Source: a virus. Taken from it: a DNA stretch of 24,283 bases. Position 1 is the first letter of the stretch; each line of letters starts with the position of its first letter. This document shows, in pieces, positions 13,726 to 21,987 of this stretch. The notes under the pieces are model-generated. The model was not told the origin of the DNA and searched no databases. It was given only the letters and a program-made list of their open reading frames with translations. The position numbers were made by a program, and so were the translations under genes. Location of the stretch: positions 1 through 24,283 of IMG/VR virus record IMGVR_UViG_3300035010_000023, one strand, 5' to 3'.

Positions 13726-15815
13726 TGCCAGTTGCGATCGGAACCGCGATCCTCGGCGCGTCGCTCGGCGGCACGGCGATCCTTGGCACCACAGCGGCAG
13801 CCATCGTTGGCAACATCGTTATCACCGGCGCGCTTTTCGGCGCGAGCTTGGCCATGCAGTCGCTCTCGCAGCAGAAGCCGCGCCGCGAGCGCCAGCAGGC
13901 GACCCTCAACGAGGCGATGGGTCCGCGCCGCTTCATCTATGGCAAGGCGCTGGTCGGCGGCACGCGCGCCTTCTGGGATGCGCGCCACGGCATGATGTAT
14001 CAGGATCTCCTGCTCTGCTCGCACGAGATCGACGGCATCGCCGAATACTGGGTCGGCGATGTCAAGGTCGATACCGATGGTGGCGAGGCGGGCGGCAACG
14101 TCACCACCTTGCCGATGAGCGGCGCGATCTTCTTCGAGCGCTATCTCGGGACGGCCGACCAGGCGGCTGCGACCCTGCTGCGGGATCGTTTTCCCGAGGT
14201 CTGGAGCGCCGATCATCGCCTGCGCGGCATCGCCCATGTCTGCGTCGTGTTCGCCGGCGTGCCCGAGAAGCATCGGAACAAGGTCTTCCCGCAGGGCGCC
14301 TACACGGTCCTGCGCTTCGTGGTGCGTGGCAAGAAGCTCTACGATCCATCCGTTGGCGGCATGGACCCTGAGAACCCGGCGACATGGCTCTGGGGCGACA
14401 ATTCCTCGGATGTCATCCTCGATTACCTGCGCAGTTCTGACGGCTATCGCCGCTCGCTGGCGCAGGTCGATATGCCGTCCTTTGCCGATTTCCACGCCCA
14501 CTGCGCCGAGAACGTGCCGCGCAAGGATGGCACGCCGGTCGGCCGCTACCGGACCTGGGGCACGATCGGCTTCGACGAGGAGCCGCAGGCCGTGCTCGCC
14601 CGCCTCAGCGCCAGCTGCGATGCGACGCTTTATCAGGGGCCGAGCGGCCAGATCGGCATCCGCAACAGCGTCTGGACCGGCCCGCTGATCAACATCTCGA
14701 CGCAGCATATCGTCGGCGCGGCGCTGACTCAGGGCAATGACAAACTCGACAGCTATAACCGGCTGAAGGTCAGTTACACCGACCCAGAGAACTACTACCA
14801 GCCGACCGAGCTGACACCTCGGGACGATCTCTCGTCGCAGGCCGCGATCGGCGTGATCGAGGAGACGCGCGACCTGGTGATGGTGCCGGAGTTCACCCAG
14901 GCGGCCCGGCTCCAGAAGATCATGATGGCCAAGGAAAACCCGATCTGGAAGGGCACGATCGCGACGGACCTGATGCCGCTCGATGCCCTCGACGCCAAGG
15001 TCGTCGACATCACCTATGACCCGGTGCCGGGTGGCTCGGAGCCGTTGATGAACGCGCCCTGCGAGTTCACCGCCTTCTCGCTGCGCGGCGATGTTTCCGG
15101 CTGCGATATCGGCTTCCGCTCGGTGCCGCTCTCGGCCTTCTCCTGGAATGCCGCGGTGGAGGAGCCGCCGAAGCCGGCGACGCCGGGCGCGATCGCGCAT
15201 GTCGACGAGATCGACCCGCCCGGCGAGGTTGCGGCCGAGGTCGAGCGCTCGGACATCTCCGGCGGCATTTCCGGCGTTGCGATCCGGTTGAGCTGGGCGG
15301 CGTCGCCTCGGCCCGACGTCGCGGCCGAGGCGCAATATGCCGCCGCCGGAACTGAAGGCTGGCTTGCCATGGTCCTGGCGGCGGATGGGCTTTCGGCGGT
15401 GACGCCGCTGCTGACCGATGGCGGTGGCTACGATCTGCGTGTGCGCTTCGTCGCCGGCGGCACCGATAGCGACTGGAGCGCGGTCGGGCCGATCACCGCA
15501 GTCGCCGACGAGGTGGTCACCGGCCCGCCGACCGGCTTCGTCGCCAATGGCGGCACGGGCCAGGCCATGCTGGCCTGGACTGCACCCGCCGACGCCAATA
15601 TCGGCGCGGTTCGCATCTATCGCGCCCCGTCGGGAATGCCATTCGGCAGCGCGACGGTGGTGGTGACGGTGAGCCTTGGGCCGAACCAGCCCTTCGACAT
15701 GACCGATGGCGGGCTTGTCGCCGGCTCCTATGATTATTGGGCGCGCGCGCTCAATCGATCAGGCCTGGGCGATGTGGCGAGCACTGCCGGGCCGATGACC
15801 GCCACGGTGAGCTGA
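13725..15815 (+). CDS. Tail hub / tip attachment protein (J-like) with FN3 domain
   Basis: From the ATG that overlaps the previous stop the product is 696 residues. Residues 1-47 are a hydrophobic Ala/Gly/Ile-rich stretch (ILGASLGGTAILGTTAAAIVGNIVITGALFG), common in lambda J-type hubs and probably involved in membrane contact during DNA delivery. The core carries J-like landmarks: MGPRRFIYGKALVGG, the segment around PENPATWLWGDNSSDVILDYL (about 218-240) and a carbohydrate/baseplate-like beta region. The C-terminal part (about 600-690) resembles fibronectin type III (PPTGFVANGGTGQAMLAWTAP, YDYWARALNRSG). The hub closes the tail tip and likely carries host-attachment loops. An in-frame upstream extension is read through the preceding gene and is rejected. 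Confidence 0.85.
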   Translation: MPVAIGTAILGASLGGTAILGTTAAAIVGNIVITGALFGASLAMQSLSQQKPRRERQQATLNEAMGPRRFIYGKALVGGTRAFWDARHGMMYQDLLLCSHEIDGIAEYWVGDVKVDTDGGEAGGNVTTLPMSGAIFFERYLGTADQAAATLLRDRFPEVWSADHRLRGIAHVCVVFAGVPEKHRNKVFPQGAYTVLRFVVRGKKLYDPSVGGMDPENPATWLWGDNSSDVILDYLRSSDGYRRSLAQVDMPSFADFHAHCAENVPRKDGTPVGRYRTWGTIGFDEEPQAVLARLSASCDATLYQGPSGQIGIRNSVWTGPLINISTQHIVGAALTQGNDKLDSYNRLKVSYTDPENYYQPTELTPRDDLSSQAAIGVIEETRDLVMVPEFTQAARLQKIMMAKENPIWKGTIATDLMPLDALDAKVVDITYDPVPGGSEPLMNAPCEFTAFSLRGDVSGCDIGFRSVPLSAFSWNAAVEEPPKPATPGAIAHVDEIDPPGEVAAEVERSDISGGISGVAIRLSWAASPRPDVAAEAQYAAAGTEGWLAMVLAADGLSAVTPLLTDGGGYDLRVRFVAGGTDSDWSAVGPITAVADEVVTGPPTGFVANGGTGQAMLAWTAPADANIGAVRIYRAPSGMPFGSATVVVTVSLGPNQPFDMTDGGLVAGSYDYWARALNRSGLGDVASTAGPMTATVS

Positions 15816-16492
15816 TGACGATTTCGACTTGGCCGGCCGTGTTGAAGGCCCGGATCTGGGATCCGCACCTGCGCAACCAGAGCGCCTCCGGCGGCAGATC
15901 GCCGACGGGGCGGAGCCAGCGCGTCTTCGGCGATGGCGGCTTCTGGATGGTCAGGGTGAGCGGCATCAAGGTGACCGACCGTGCCGCCGCCGCTGCTTAT
16001 CGCGCGCTGATTGCCCGGCTGCGGGCGGGCGAGGATATCCTGCTGCCGGTGCGCGACCTCTACCAGCCGGCCGGCAGCAGGCTCGTCGATGCGGCCATCA
16101 CGCTAGCCGCCGATGCGGCGCTCCGCTCGACGCAGATCGCCGTCAACGTGGCGGGCGTCGATGTCGCGGCCGGTCATCACCTGACGATCGGCGACCGGCT
16201 TTATCTCGTCACCGAGATCGTCTCCGGCCCGGCGCAGCCACCTCTGCTCAACCAGCTGGTCAGCGATTCGCCATGGTCGGACGCGCTGCCCTGGACCGAC
16301 GCGGTCGATGGCTCTTCGTCCTATGTGGTGAAGATCCTGCCGCCGCTGCGCGCCGATCTGAATGCCGGCGAGCCCGGCCGTTTTCGCGACCTGCTCGTGC
16401 GCTGCAAGCTCGACGATCCCGCCAATGGCGATCTCGACCTCGACCTCGGCCGCTTCGGCGCGCCTGAGCTGACTTTCATCGAAAGCATCTGA
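15815..16492 (+). CDS. Tail-tip associated protein of unknown function
   Basis: This 225-residue product starts at the ATG overlapping the hub stop (TGATG at 15813-15817). The N-terminus has RNQSASGGRSPTGRSQRVFGDGGFW, a segment I associate with uncharacterised proteins found after the hub in alphaproteobacterial prophages. The middle is mixed helix and strand (AAYRALIARLRAGEDILLPVRDLYQP; IAVNVAGVDVAAGHHLTIGDRLYLVTEIV). No catalytic motif, membrane segment or known fold is evident. Position between hub and fibre genes suggests a baseplate or fibre-adaptor role, which is an inference. Confidence 0.65.
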   Translation: MTISTWPAVLKARIWDPHLRNQSASGGRSPTGRSQRVFGDGGFWMVRVSGIKVTDRAAAAAYRALIARLRAGEDILLPVRDLYQPAGSRLVDAAITLAADAALRSTQIAVNVAGVDVAAGHHLTIGDRLYLVTEIVSGPAQPPLLNQLVSDSPWSDALPWTDAVDGSSSYVVKILPPLRADLNAGEPGRFRDLLVRCKLDDPANGDLDLDLGRFGAPELTFIESI

Positions 16493-16509
16493 CGGCTCTG
16501 CCGTCTTTT
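16491..16509 (+). terminator. Short hairpin and T tract ahead of fibre gene
   Basis: GACGGC (16491-16496) pairs with GCCGTC (16500-16505) around a 3-nt loop and is followed by TTTTCAT. It overlaps the stop codon of the preceding gene and precedes the GGAG and ATG of the next. It has terminator form but is short; it matches the other hairpin-TTTTC leaders in the window. Confidence 0.45.
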
Positions 16510-16526
16510 CATCCGGAGAACTCGAC

Positions 16527-17690
16527 ATGGCTATCGCTCCGATCACTGTCGGGGATATGACGGCGCGCGCCAAGATGAACGCGGCGATCGTCGAGGCGAA
16601 CAAGGTTGTCGGCAAGGTCGAGCAATCGGCGCTGACGGCCGAGGCGCAGGCGCGGCAGCAGGGGCTTGCGGCCGAGGCGCAGGCGCGGCAGCAGGGGCTT
16701 GCGGCCGAGGCGCAGGCGCGGCAGCAGGGGCTTGCGGCGCGCGACAGCGCGATCGCGGAGCGTCTGAGTCAGGCGGAGCATCTGGCAGCCACCGGGCGGC
16801 TCGGCGAGGCGCCGCGTGCGGCAACGGCCGATCTCGATGGCGCGCCTGCATCGACCGAGCCCATCGCAGCGGATCGGCTGTCTGTCTCCGCCACGGCGGG
16901 TGCGGTTCTGAGCGTGGTCGGCGCCGCCTCGGTCGCGCCGCGGGCGGTGCAGAGGCTTGAGCCTGGCCGGCGCTATCGCCTGCGCGTTGTCATCCAGCGG
17001 GTGTCCGACACCTCCGACCCGGCCGGGGATACGGTGCGGATCGGCCTGCGCTGGCTCAGGGCCGACAAGTCGGGGCTGTCGACCACGATCCTGTCCGATC
17101 TGGTCGGCGTTTCTGTCGCATCGGGTCGGCTCGAATATGTCTATGCCGTCGCCACGATCGACGACGATGTCGACGCGGTCGCGCCGACCGGCGCCGTCTA
17201 TGCCCGGCCTTTCGTGCGCTTCTATGGCGACGGCGAAGCCCAGGTCGAGGTCATGGCCTGGGAGGATCTCTCTCTCGCGACCGAGTGGTCGCCCGACGTC
17301 TCCGAGTTCCGCCGCTCGCTCGCCGGCGTCGATCATCGCCTGGGCGATGCCGAGCAGGAGATCGCCACGCTCGCCGAGGCGTTGGCCATAGAGCAGCAGG
17401 CTGCGGCGCGCGCCTCTTATGCCCTCGTCGAAACTGACGGCGATTTCACGATCAGCGCCGTCTCGGATGCTCGCTTGATCCGGCACACCGCGACGCTGAC
17501 GCAAACCCGCCAGGCCGCATTGATCGTCCCCGGCGCGGAGGTCGGCGCGACGGTGCGCCTGGTCCGCTCCGGGGTGGGGCCGTTTCCGCTCAATGTGGGG
17601 CCGGGGCTCAAGGCCGTGGCCGCTGGCAGCTGGGCCGACTTCACCTTCGACGGCGCCGCCTGGTTCGTGGCCGCAGCCGGCACTCTCTAG
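16527..17690 (+). CDS. Tail fibre-type protein with tandem coiled-coil repeat
   Basis: The 387-residue product has an N-terminal helical region. Three identical 11-residue units (AEAQARQQGLA, about 38-70) extend a probable coiled coil, then a linker leads into beta-rich domains (about 115-250). A second short helix follows, VDHRLGDAEQEIATLAEALAIEQQ. The C-terminal beta module (DGDFTISAVSDARLIRHTATLTQTRQAALIVPGAEVGATVRLVRSG) resembles the terminal domains of phage fibres. A shaft and head-like architecture together with the position next to the tailspike indicate a fibre or fibre-adaptor protein. GGAG lies about 8 bases before the ATG. I recognise no named family. Confidence 0.65.
   Translation: MAIAPITVGDMTARAKMNAAIVEANKVVGKVEQSALTAEAQARQQGLAAEAQARQQGLAAEAQARQQGLAARDSAIAERLSQAEHLAATGRLGEAPRAATADLDGAPASTEPIAADRLSVSATAGAVLSVVGAASVAPRAVQRLEPGRRYRLRVVIQRVSDTSDPAGDTVRIGLRWLRADKSGLSTTILSDLVGVSVASGRLEYVYAVATIDDDVDAVAPTGAVYARPFVRFYGDGEAQVEVMAWEDLSLATEWSPDVSEFRRSLAGVDHRLGDAEQEIATLAEALAIEQQAAARASYALVETDGDFTISAVSDARLIRHTATLTQTRQAALIVPGAEVGATVRLVRSGVGPFPLNVGPGLKAVAAGSWADFTFDGAAWFVAAAGTL
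16638..16736 (+). repeat. Perfect 33-bp tandem repeat, three copies, in fibre gene
   Basis: Units at 16638-16670, 16671-16703 and 16704-16736 are identical at every base and begin GCCGAGGCGCAGGCGCGGCA. Each encodes AEAQARQQGLA, an 11-residue step of a coiled coil. Identity at synonymous positions implies recent duplication or ongoing slippage. Confidence 0.95.
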
Positions 17691-17711
17691 ACCGAAAACG
17701 GAGCACGCAAG

Positions 17712-18056
17712 ATGGCAGCCTTCACGGTTGCCGCCGGGACCGACTGGCTCGCCACGCTTCTGCTGGGCGAGCTGGGCGAACGCTGGCGGCTGGACGATTA
17801 CAACATCGCCGCGCACCTCAAGCGCCCCGGCGACGACACTGTCCTGCTCGAACTGACGCTCGCCAATGGGCGCCTCGTCATTGCGGACGCCAGCGCCCGC
17901 CGGCTCGAGGTCAATGTCGGCTGGGCGCTGATCGAGCCGCTTCTGCCCGGCGACTTCGTCTTCGACCTCCTCTTCGAAAACCTTTCGACCGGCGTGCGCT
18001 CGCGCAGCGCGACGCACGGCCTGTCCATCACCACCGGCATCACGCAGGAGCTCTGA
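17712..18056 (+). CDS. Small beta-rich protein between fibre genes
   Basis: The 114-residue product has AFTVAAGTDWLATLLLGELGERWRLDDYNIAAHLKRPGDD, followed by VLLELTLANGRLVIADASARRLEVNVGWALIEPLLPGDFVFDLLFEN. This alternation of strands resembles small tail-fibre accessory proteins. No signal peptide or membrane segment is convincing. GGAG (17700-17703) precedes the ATG by 8 bases, and the stop is two bases from the tailspike start, so the two genes are probably co-translated. A structural adaptor for the tailspike is the most likely role, by position only. Confidence 0.6.
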   Translation: MAAFTVAAGTDWLATLLLGELGERWRLDDYNIAAHLKRPGDDTVLLELTLANGRLVIADASARRLEVNVGWALIEPLLPGDFVFDLLFENLSTGVRSRSATHGLSITTGITQEL

Positions 18057-18058
18057 CC

Positions 18059-21000
18059 ATGGCGCGCGCGCTTTCCAATCCCGTTCGTATCGCCTCGCCG
18101 CTGCAGGGCGTCGATGGCCGCACCGTCCTCGCCAAGGCGCGGGCGCCGCTGGTCACTGACGGGCGCATCGGCGATTTCTGGATCGATACCGTCGCGAAAA
18201 AGCTCTACGGCCCGAAGAACGCCGGAGGCTGGCCGGATAACGGGCTGATCAAGGGTGACCGCGGCTGGGTGCCGCTGCTCGCCGCGGTGACGGATGGAAC
18301 GCGGCGCGTTCATCGCATCGTCGACTGGTCGGGTGGCGAAGGCGTGAAGCCCGCCACCGGCAGCTATGTCGGCGCGACCGGGCTGGTTGCGGACATCGCC
18401 GACGCTGTCGACATGCGCGGTCCAGATGGCCCCGCAATGCTGATCGATGCTCTCGCCGCCGGTGCTGACGATATCGCCTATGACGACAATGCCGCCATCG
18501 CCAAGGTCGGCGACGACAATGAGCGGCAGCCGCTCAAGCGCCTGCTCGGGGCGGGCGGCCTGCTGCAGTTCGATAGCGTCTCCGATGCCGCGGCGCTCGT
18601 CGTTCCCGCCAGCGTCAAGGCCGTGCAGATCAACGGCGCCGATAGCACCGAAGGCGGCGCGGGCCATATCCGCCGCCGCGTCGACAGCGAGCCGGCGATC
18701 GGGCCGAAGCACCGGTCTGCCGATCGCTTCACCTCCGATGGCAGCTCCGACGCCGCCAATGGCGGCTGGTGGGCATTCGTCGAGGACCGGGCTTTCCTGC
18801 CGGCGCCTGCCGTCAATTTCGTCCGCGGCATTGGCGAGAAGCTGCGGGATCGCTTGCACCTCAAAGACTTCGGGGCCGTTGGTGATGGTGTCACAGATGA
18901 TACTGCCAAGGTGCAGGCGGCGATCGATGCTGTCTACGCGCGCGGCGGCGGAGAGATTGACTGCTCGGGTGGGCGCTGGTTGATTGATAGCGGCGAGCTG
19001 CTGGTCAAGGAGAGTGTGCACCTCATCGGGCCGCACCAGTTCTATGCGTGGCGCGGCGCGACTATCGATCATTCGACCACGAAGGGCTCATTCGTCGTCA
19101 GTCCTGGTGCGCTCATCCGACTGGTTGGGCATCAGGCGGGTCTGCGCGGTCTCGTCTTCCTGCGCAAGGGCATGGTCAAGCCGAGCAATCTCCGCGAGGG
19201 GCTCGACTTCATCGCGGCCATGGCCGGCACAGGCGTTCGGATCGGCTATGACGCCGGGGCGACCAACCGCGCGGTCAATACCTATATCGGGCATTGTACG
19301 TTCTTTGGCTTCGAGTACGCGGTCTATTGCGATTTTTCGACGTGCCCGGTGGTTGAGTACCTAAATATCGACTGTAAGCACGGCGTATTCCTCAAAAATG
19401 TCTTCGATAAGAATCATCTGAGTCACGTTCACTGCTATCCGTATCTGACCGCTCACCAGCCTGATTGGTCATATATGAGCTATGAGATCAGCAATGTCGC
19501 CAACAACGGCGGCGGTCACTGCCGGGTCACGCTCGCGGCGCATGGGCTGGCCACGGGTGACAGCATCGTCGTCAAGGATGTGGTGGGAACGACGGAGGCC
19601 AATGGCCGCTGGACAGTCACTGTCATCAACAGCACGACTGTCGATCTTCAGGGCTCGGTCTTCGCTAACGCTTATGTCTCGGGTGGCGTGCTCTCCCCCC
19701 GTCCGCTGGCTCGCGATGGCGTGGCCTTCAATTTTGACGCCAATGTCGATTGGGGTCAGGCTGACAACTGCTTCTCCTATGGCTACCAGACGGGTTTCCG
19801 CATCGCGAGTTCGAACCACTGCCAGCTCGTGAACTGCGGTGCGGACCACTACGCGCCTGCCGGCGATCCTACCACGATTGGCTTCAACATCGTTTCGGCG
19901 GTGTCCGCAAAGCTGATCGGTCCGCAAGCTGCCGCGCAAGGCACTGGAATCCGTCTGGACGTAGGGACGACGAACGGCGCCTCGGTCGTCGGCTGGGACA
20001 CCTGGGGCGACATCGATAAGTGCATTCATGTCGTCAGCGGCGGTGCAGCCATCGTCGGCGGCGAGATGAAGAACGGCACGTCGGCGGCGACCGCTGGCAT
20101 TGTAATCGATGCAACCGCCGAAGATTGCGTGGTGACCGGCAACAAGTCGCGCGGCATAGCCGCTCCCATTTCCGCCAGCGGTACGGGCCTGCGCAAGCTG
20201 ACGGCGTGGGCCAATTCCTGGGCGGACTCGGGCTCTGTTGGCAACCGTCTTGCCGCCAGCAACTCACAGCGGGCCGTCACATTCGACGAGATCAGCGACA
20301 ACGGGGCCGGCTTCAGTCTCGTCGGTCAAAAGGCGCGGGGTACTCAGGATGCCCCCACGATAACGCTCTCTGGCGATACGCCAATCAACATCATCGGCCG
20401 AATCTATGACGGTGCGAATTACGGAGCGCTCGCGGGCCTCCGGGCGAGCGCTCGCGGGGCACCTTCAAGCGGAAGTGTGGCGGGCGGCTGGCTCTTCTCC
20501 ACAGCGCCATCGGGGTCGTTAGTTGCGGTAGACCGTCTTCTTTTGAATGAGGCCGGACACCTAATGCCCTTAACCGACAACGCTTATGCTTGCGGGACAA
20601 ACGGCTTTCGGTGGTCATCCTTCTGGGGCGCCAATGCGACCATCCAGACATCCGATGCTCGGGCCAAATGTGAGATCGCCGATAGCGCTCTCGGCCTCGA
20701 TTGGGTAATGAGCCTGCGCCCGGTCTCCTACAAATTCGTCGAAGGCGGCAAGCGGGCTGTCCGGCAGGTCTACCGCGACGCCGAGGGGAATGAGGTGCCG
20801 GAAGGCGTGCCAATCCCCGATGGCGCCAGCGCTGCGGAGATCATCACCGAAAGCGTCTTAGGTCGGCGCACCCATTGGGGCTTTCTCGCGCAGGAGGTCA
20901 AAGCCTCGCTGCCCGATGGCGTCGATTTCGGGGGCTGGGTTCTGACGAACAGTGATGATCCCGAGAGCGAGCAAGGGCTCCGTTACGAAGAGCTGATCGC

Positions 21001-21091
21001 TCCGCTCGTCAAGGCGCTTCAGGAGGCTGTCGCGCAGGTCCGTGACCTTCAAGGTAGGGTCATGACGCTTGAGGGCGCAGATCTAACCTGA
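18059..21091 (+). CDS. Tailspike: pectate-lyase-type beta-helix with S74 C-terminal chaperone
   Basis: The 1010-residue protein starts after AGGAG (18046-18050). The N-terminal 260 residues form the virion-attachment part. At 266-310 it has the Pectate_lyase_3 signature LHLKDFGAVGDGVTDDTAKV, opening a right-handed beta-helix typical of spikes that bind or cut surface polysaccharide. An insert at about 481-544 (CRVTLAAHGLATGDSIVVKD, then NGRWTVTVI and YVSGGVL) resembles the E1_FCCH-type module found in phage tail proteins. The C-terminus is an S74 intramolecular chaperone: TSDARAK gives S865 and K870, the same 5-residue spacing as the endosialidase Ser-Lys dyad. GFLAQEV and a final coiled coil follow. 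Cleavage near S865 would release about 145 residues. The helix region is clearly less GC-rich than neighbouring genes. Substrate is unknown. Confidence 0.88.
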   Translation: MARALSNPVRIASPLQGVDGRTVLAKARAPLVTDGRIGDFWIDTVAKKLYGPKNAGGWPDNGLIKGDRGWVPLLAAVTDGTRRVHRIVDWSGGEGVKPATGSYVGATGLVADIADAVDMRGPDGPAMLIDALAAGADDIAYDDNAAIAKVGDDNERQPLKRLLGAGGLLQFDSVSDAAALVVPASVKAVQINGADSTEGGAGHIRRRVDSEPAIGPKHRSADRFTSDGSSDAANGGWWAFVEDRAFLPAPAVNFVRGIGEKLRDRLHLKDFGAVGDGVTDDTAKVQAAIDAVYARGGGEIDCSGGRWLIDSGELLVKESVHLIGPHQFYAWRGATIDHSTTKGSFVVSPGALIRLVGHQAGLRGLVFLRKGMVKPSNLREGLDFIAAMAGTGVRIGYDAGATNRAVNTYIGHCTFFGFEYAVYCDFSTCPVVEYLNIDCKHGVFLKNVFDKNHLSHVHCYPYLTAHQPDWSYMSYEISNVANNGGGHCRVTLAAHGLATGDSIVVKDVVGTTEANGRWTVTVINSTTVDLQGSVFANAYVSGGVLSPRPLARDGVAFNFDANVDWGQADNCFSYGYQTGFRIASSNHCQLVNCGADHYAPAGDPTTIGFNIVSAVSAKLIGPQAAAQGTGIRLDVGTTNGASVVGWDTWGDIDKCIHVVSGGAAIVGGEMKNGTSAATAGIVIDATAEDCVVTGNKSRGIAAPISASGTGLRKLTAWANSWADSGSVGNRLAASNSQRAVTFDEISDNGAGFSLVGQKARGTQDAPTITLSGDTPINIIGRIYDGANYGALAGLRASARGAPSSGSVAGGWLFSTAPSGSLVAVDRLLLNEAGHLMPLTDNAYACGTNGFRWSSFWGANATIQTSDARAKCEIADSALGLDWVMSLRPVSYKFVEGGKRAVRQVYRDAEGNEVPEGVPIPDGASAAEIITESVLGRRTHWGFLAQEVKASLPDGVDFGGWVLTNSDDPESEQGLRYEELIAPLVKALQEAVAQVRDLQGRVMTLEGADLT

Positions 21092-21983
21092 ATTGAGCGA
21101 GGAGCCTGACCAGGGCTATCTCGTCTTGCCGGTTCTCGAAGTTGACGCCGTTGTTTCTCGACGATGGCGTGTAACGGTAGCATCGGTCCCGGCCGTTAGC
21201 CTGGACCTGCACCATCGATGAACAGACATCATCCCATGTAGGCGTCGTTAACTGAACGCAAATGAAGGTTGAGTTGCGCGTGATCTGGCCTAGCGCATCC
21301 GAAAGTTGAGCAAAGAGTTCGACTGCGTCGTGCTTCGCCTCGGATAGCATCCAGAAAATCTTGCCGTCTTCTGAGGCGCAGACATCCCGAAAGCGTTGAA
21401 CGCAGCGTTCAAAGTATGCGTAGTGCACGGGCTCGGTGGGGTCGCGATGGGCGAACATCTGGGTCACATTGAAGTTCTCAACGAACCAAAGATGCTCTGC
21501 CCCGCGCTCCCCTTCGGGCCGTGGGATACTTCGATAATGAGAGGCGTCCAGAAAGGTGCTGAAATCGTCACGAAGGCAATGCAGAACCGCTCCAGGAGAC
21601 GAGAATAGCCAATCGAAAGGCGTTGAATATCGCTTTAGGCCATTCGATTTGAGGACAGCCGCAGTAAGGCAGTTCGTACCAAGGGGCACAACGTGCTTCA
21701 CTTCGCAGTTCGCGATTAACTGCTTCGGAACAGACAGTGAAGAGAGGAAATCGAGGATCCCGTTAAGATGCTGAACGGCCAGCAGCCTATATTCTTGTGA
21801 GGCGAGCATCGAACTAACCGCAGCGGCAACCCCACGATGGCCCCCGTGGCCCAAAAGCAGTGCGGCGTACGAGTTAAGGCCGCCATCGTCAGCCGGCCGC
21901 TTGAGAACGGCAGGATACAACGCTGCAACGATCTCGCGAGCCTCGTCTTCCTGGCTCTTCGATTGTTCCTCGTGAGCCAACAT
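21060..21983 (-). CDS. DUF4214 + DUF1796 papain-like cysteine peptidase-type protein
   Basis: This minus-strand protein has about 307 residues from the ATG at 21983. An in-frame ATG at 22010 would add nine residues, but the internal ATG has AAGGG 8 bases upstream and lies four bases after the methyltransferase stop. Residues about 16-66 (LYPAVLKRPADDGGLNSYAALLLGHGG, VSSMLASQEY) fit the DUF4214 repeat of secreted or glycan-linked proteins. The remainder fits DUF1796: VVPLGTNCLTAAVLK (C105), STPFDWLF (121-127) and VTQMFAHRDPTE (H179, D181), compatible with a papain-like Cys-His-Asp set. No signal peptide is seen. Its 3' end overlaps the tailspike stop by 32 bases. Base composition is near 50% GC in sampled lines. 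Function is unknown; peptidase or transferase chemistry on surface glycans is an inference. Confidence 0.75.
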   Translation of the reverse strand: MLAHEEQSKSQEDEAREIVAALYPAVLKRPADDGGLNSYAALLLGHGGHRGVAAAVSSMLASQEYRLLAVQHLNGILDFLSSLSVPKQLIANCEVKHVVPLGTNCLTAAVLKSNGLKRYSTPFDWLFSSPGAVLHCLRDDFSTFLDASHYRSIPRPEGERGAEHLWFVENFNVTQMFAHRDPTEPVHYAYFERCVQRFRDVCASEDGKIFWMLSEAKHDAVELFAQLSDALGQITRNSTFICVQLTTPTWDDVCSSMVQVQANGRDRCYRYTPSSRNNGVNFENRQDEIALVRLLAQFRLDLRPQAS

Positions 21984-21987
21984 TCTC

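Noticed and set aside
13479-15335. Long open frame on the minus strand (618 codons) opposite the hub gene
   Set aside because: It is antisense to a clear J-like hub and has the Arg/Ala/Asp/His-rich composition produced by reading GC-rich codons backwards. No domain is visible.
16638-16736. Tandem repeats as CRISPR or iterons
   Set aside because: The units are contiguous, in frame, without spacers, and encode a coiled-coil segment.
16509-18017. Minus-strand open frame with repeats of PRLRLGRKPLL
   Set aside because: The repeat is simply the complement of the 33-bp tandem repeat in the fibre gene, and the frame has no start site or domain.
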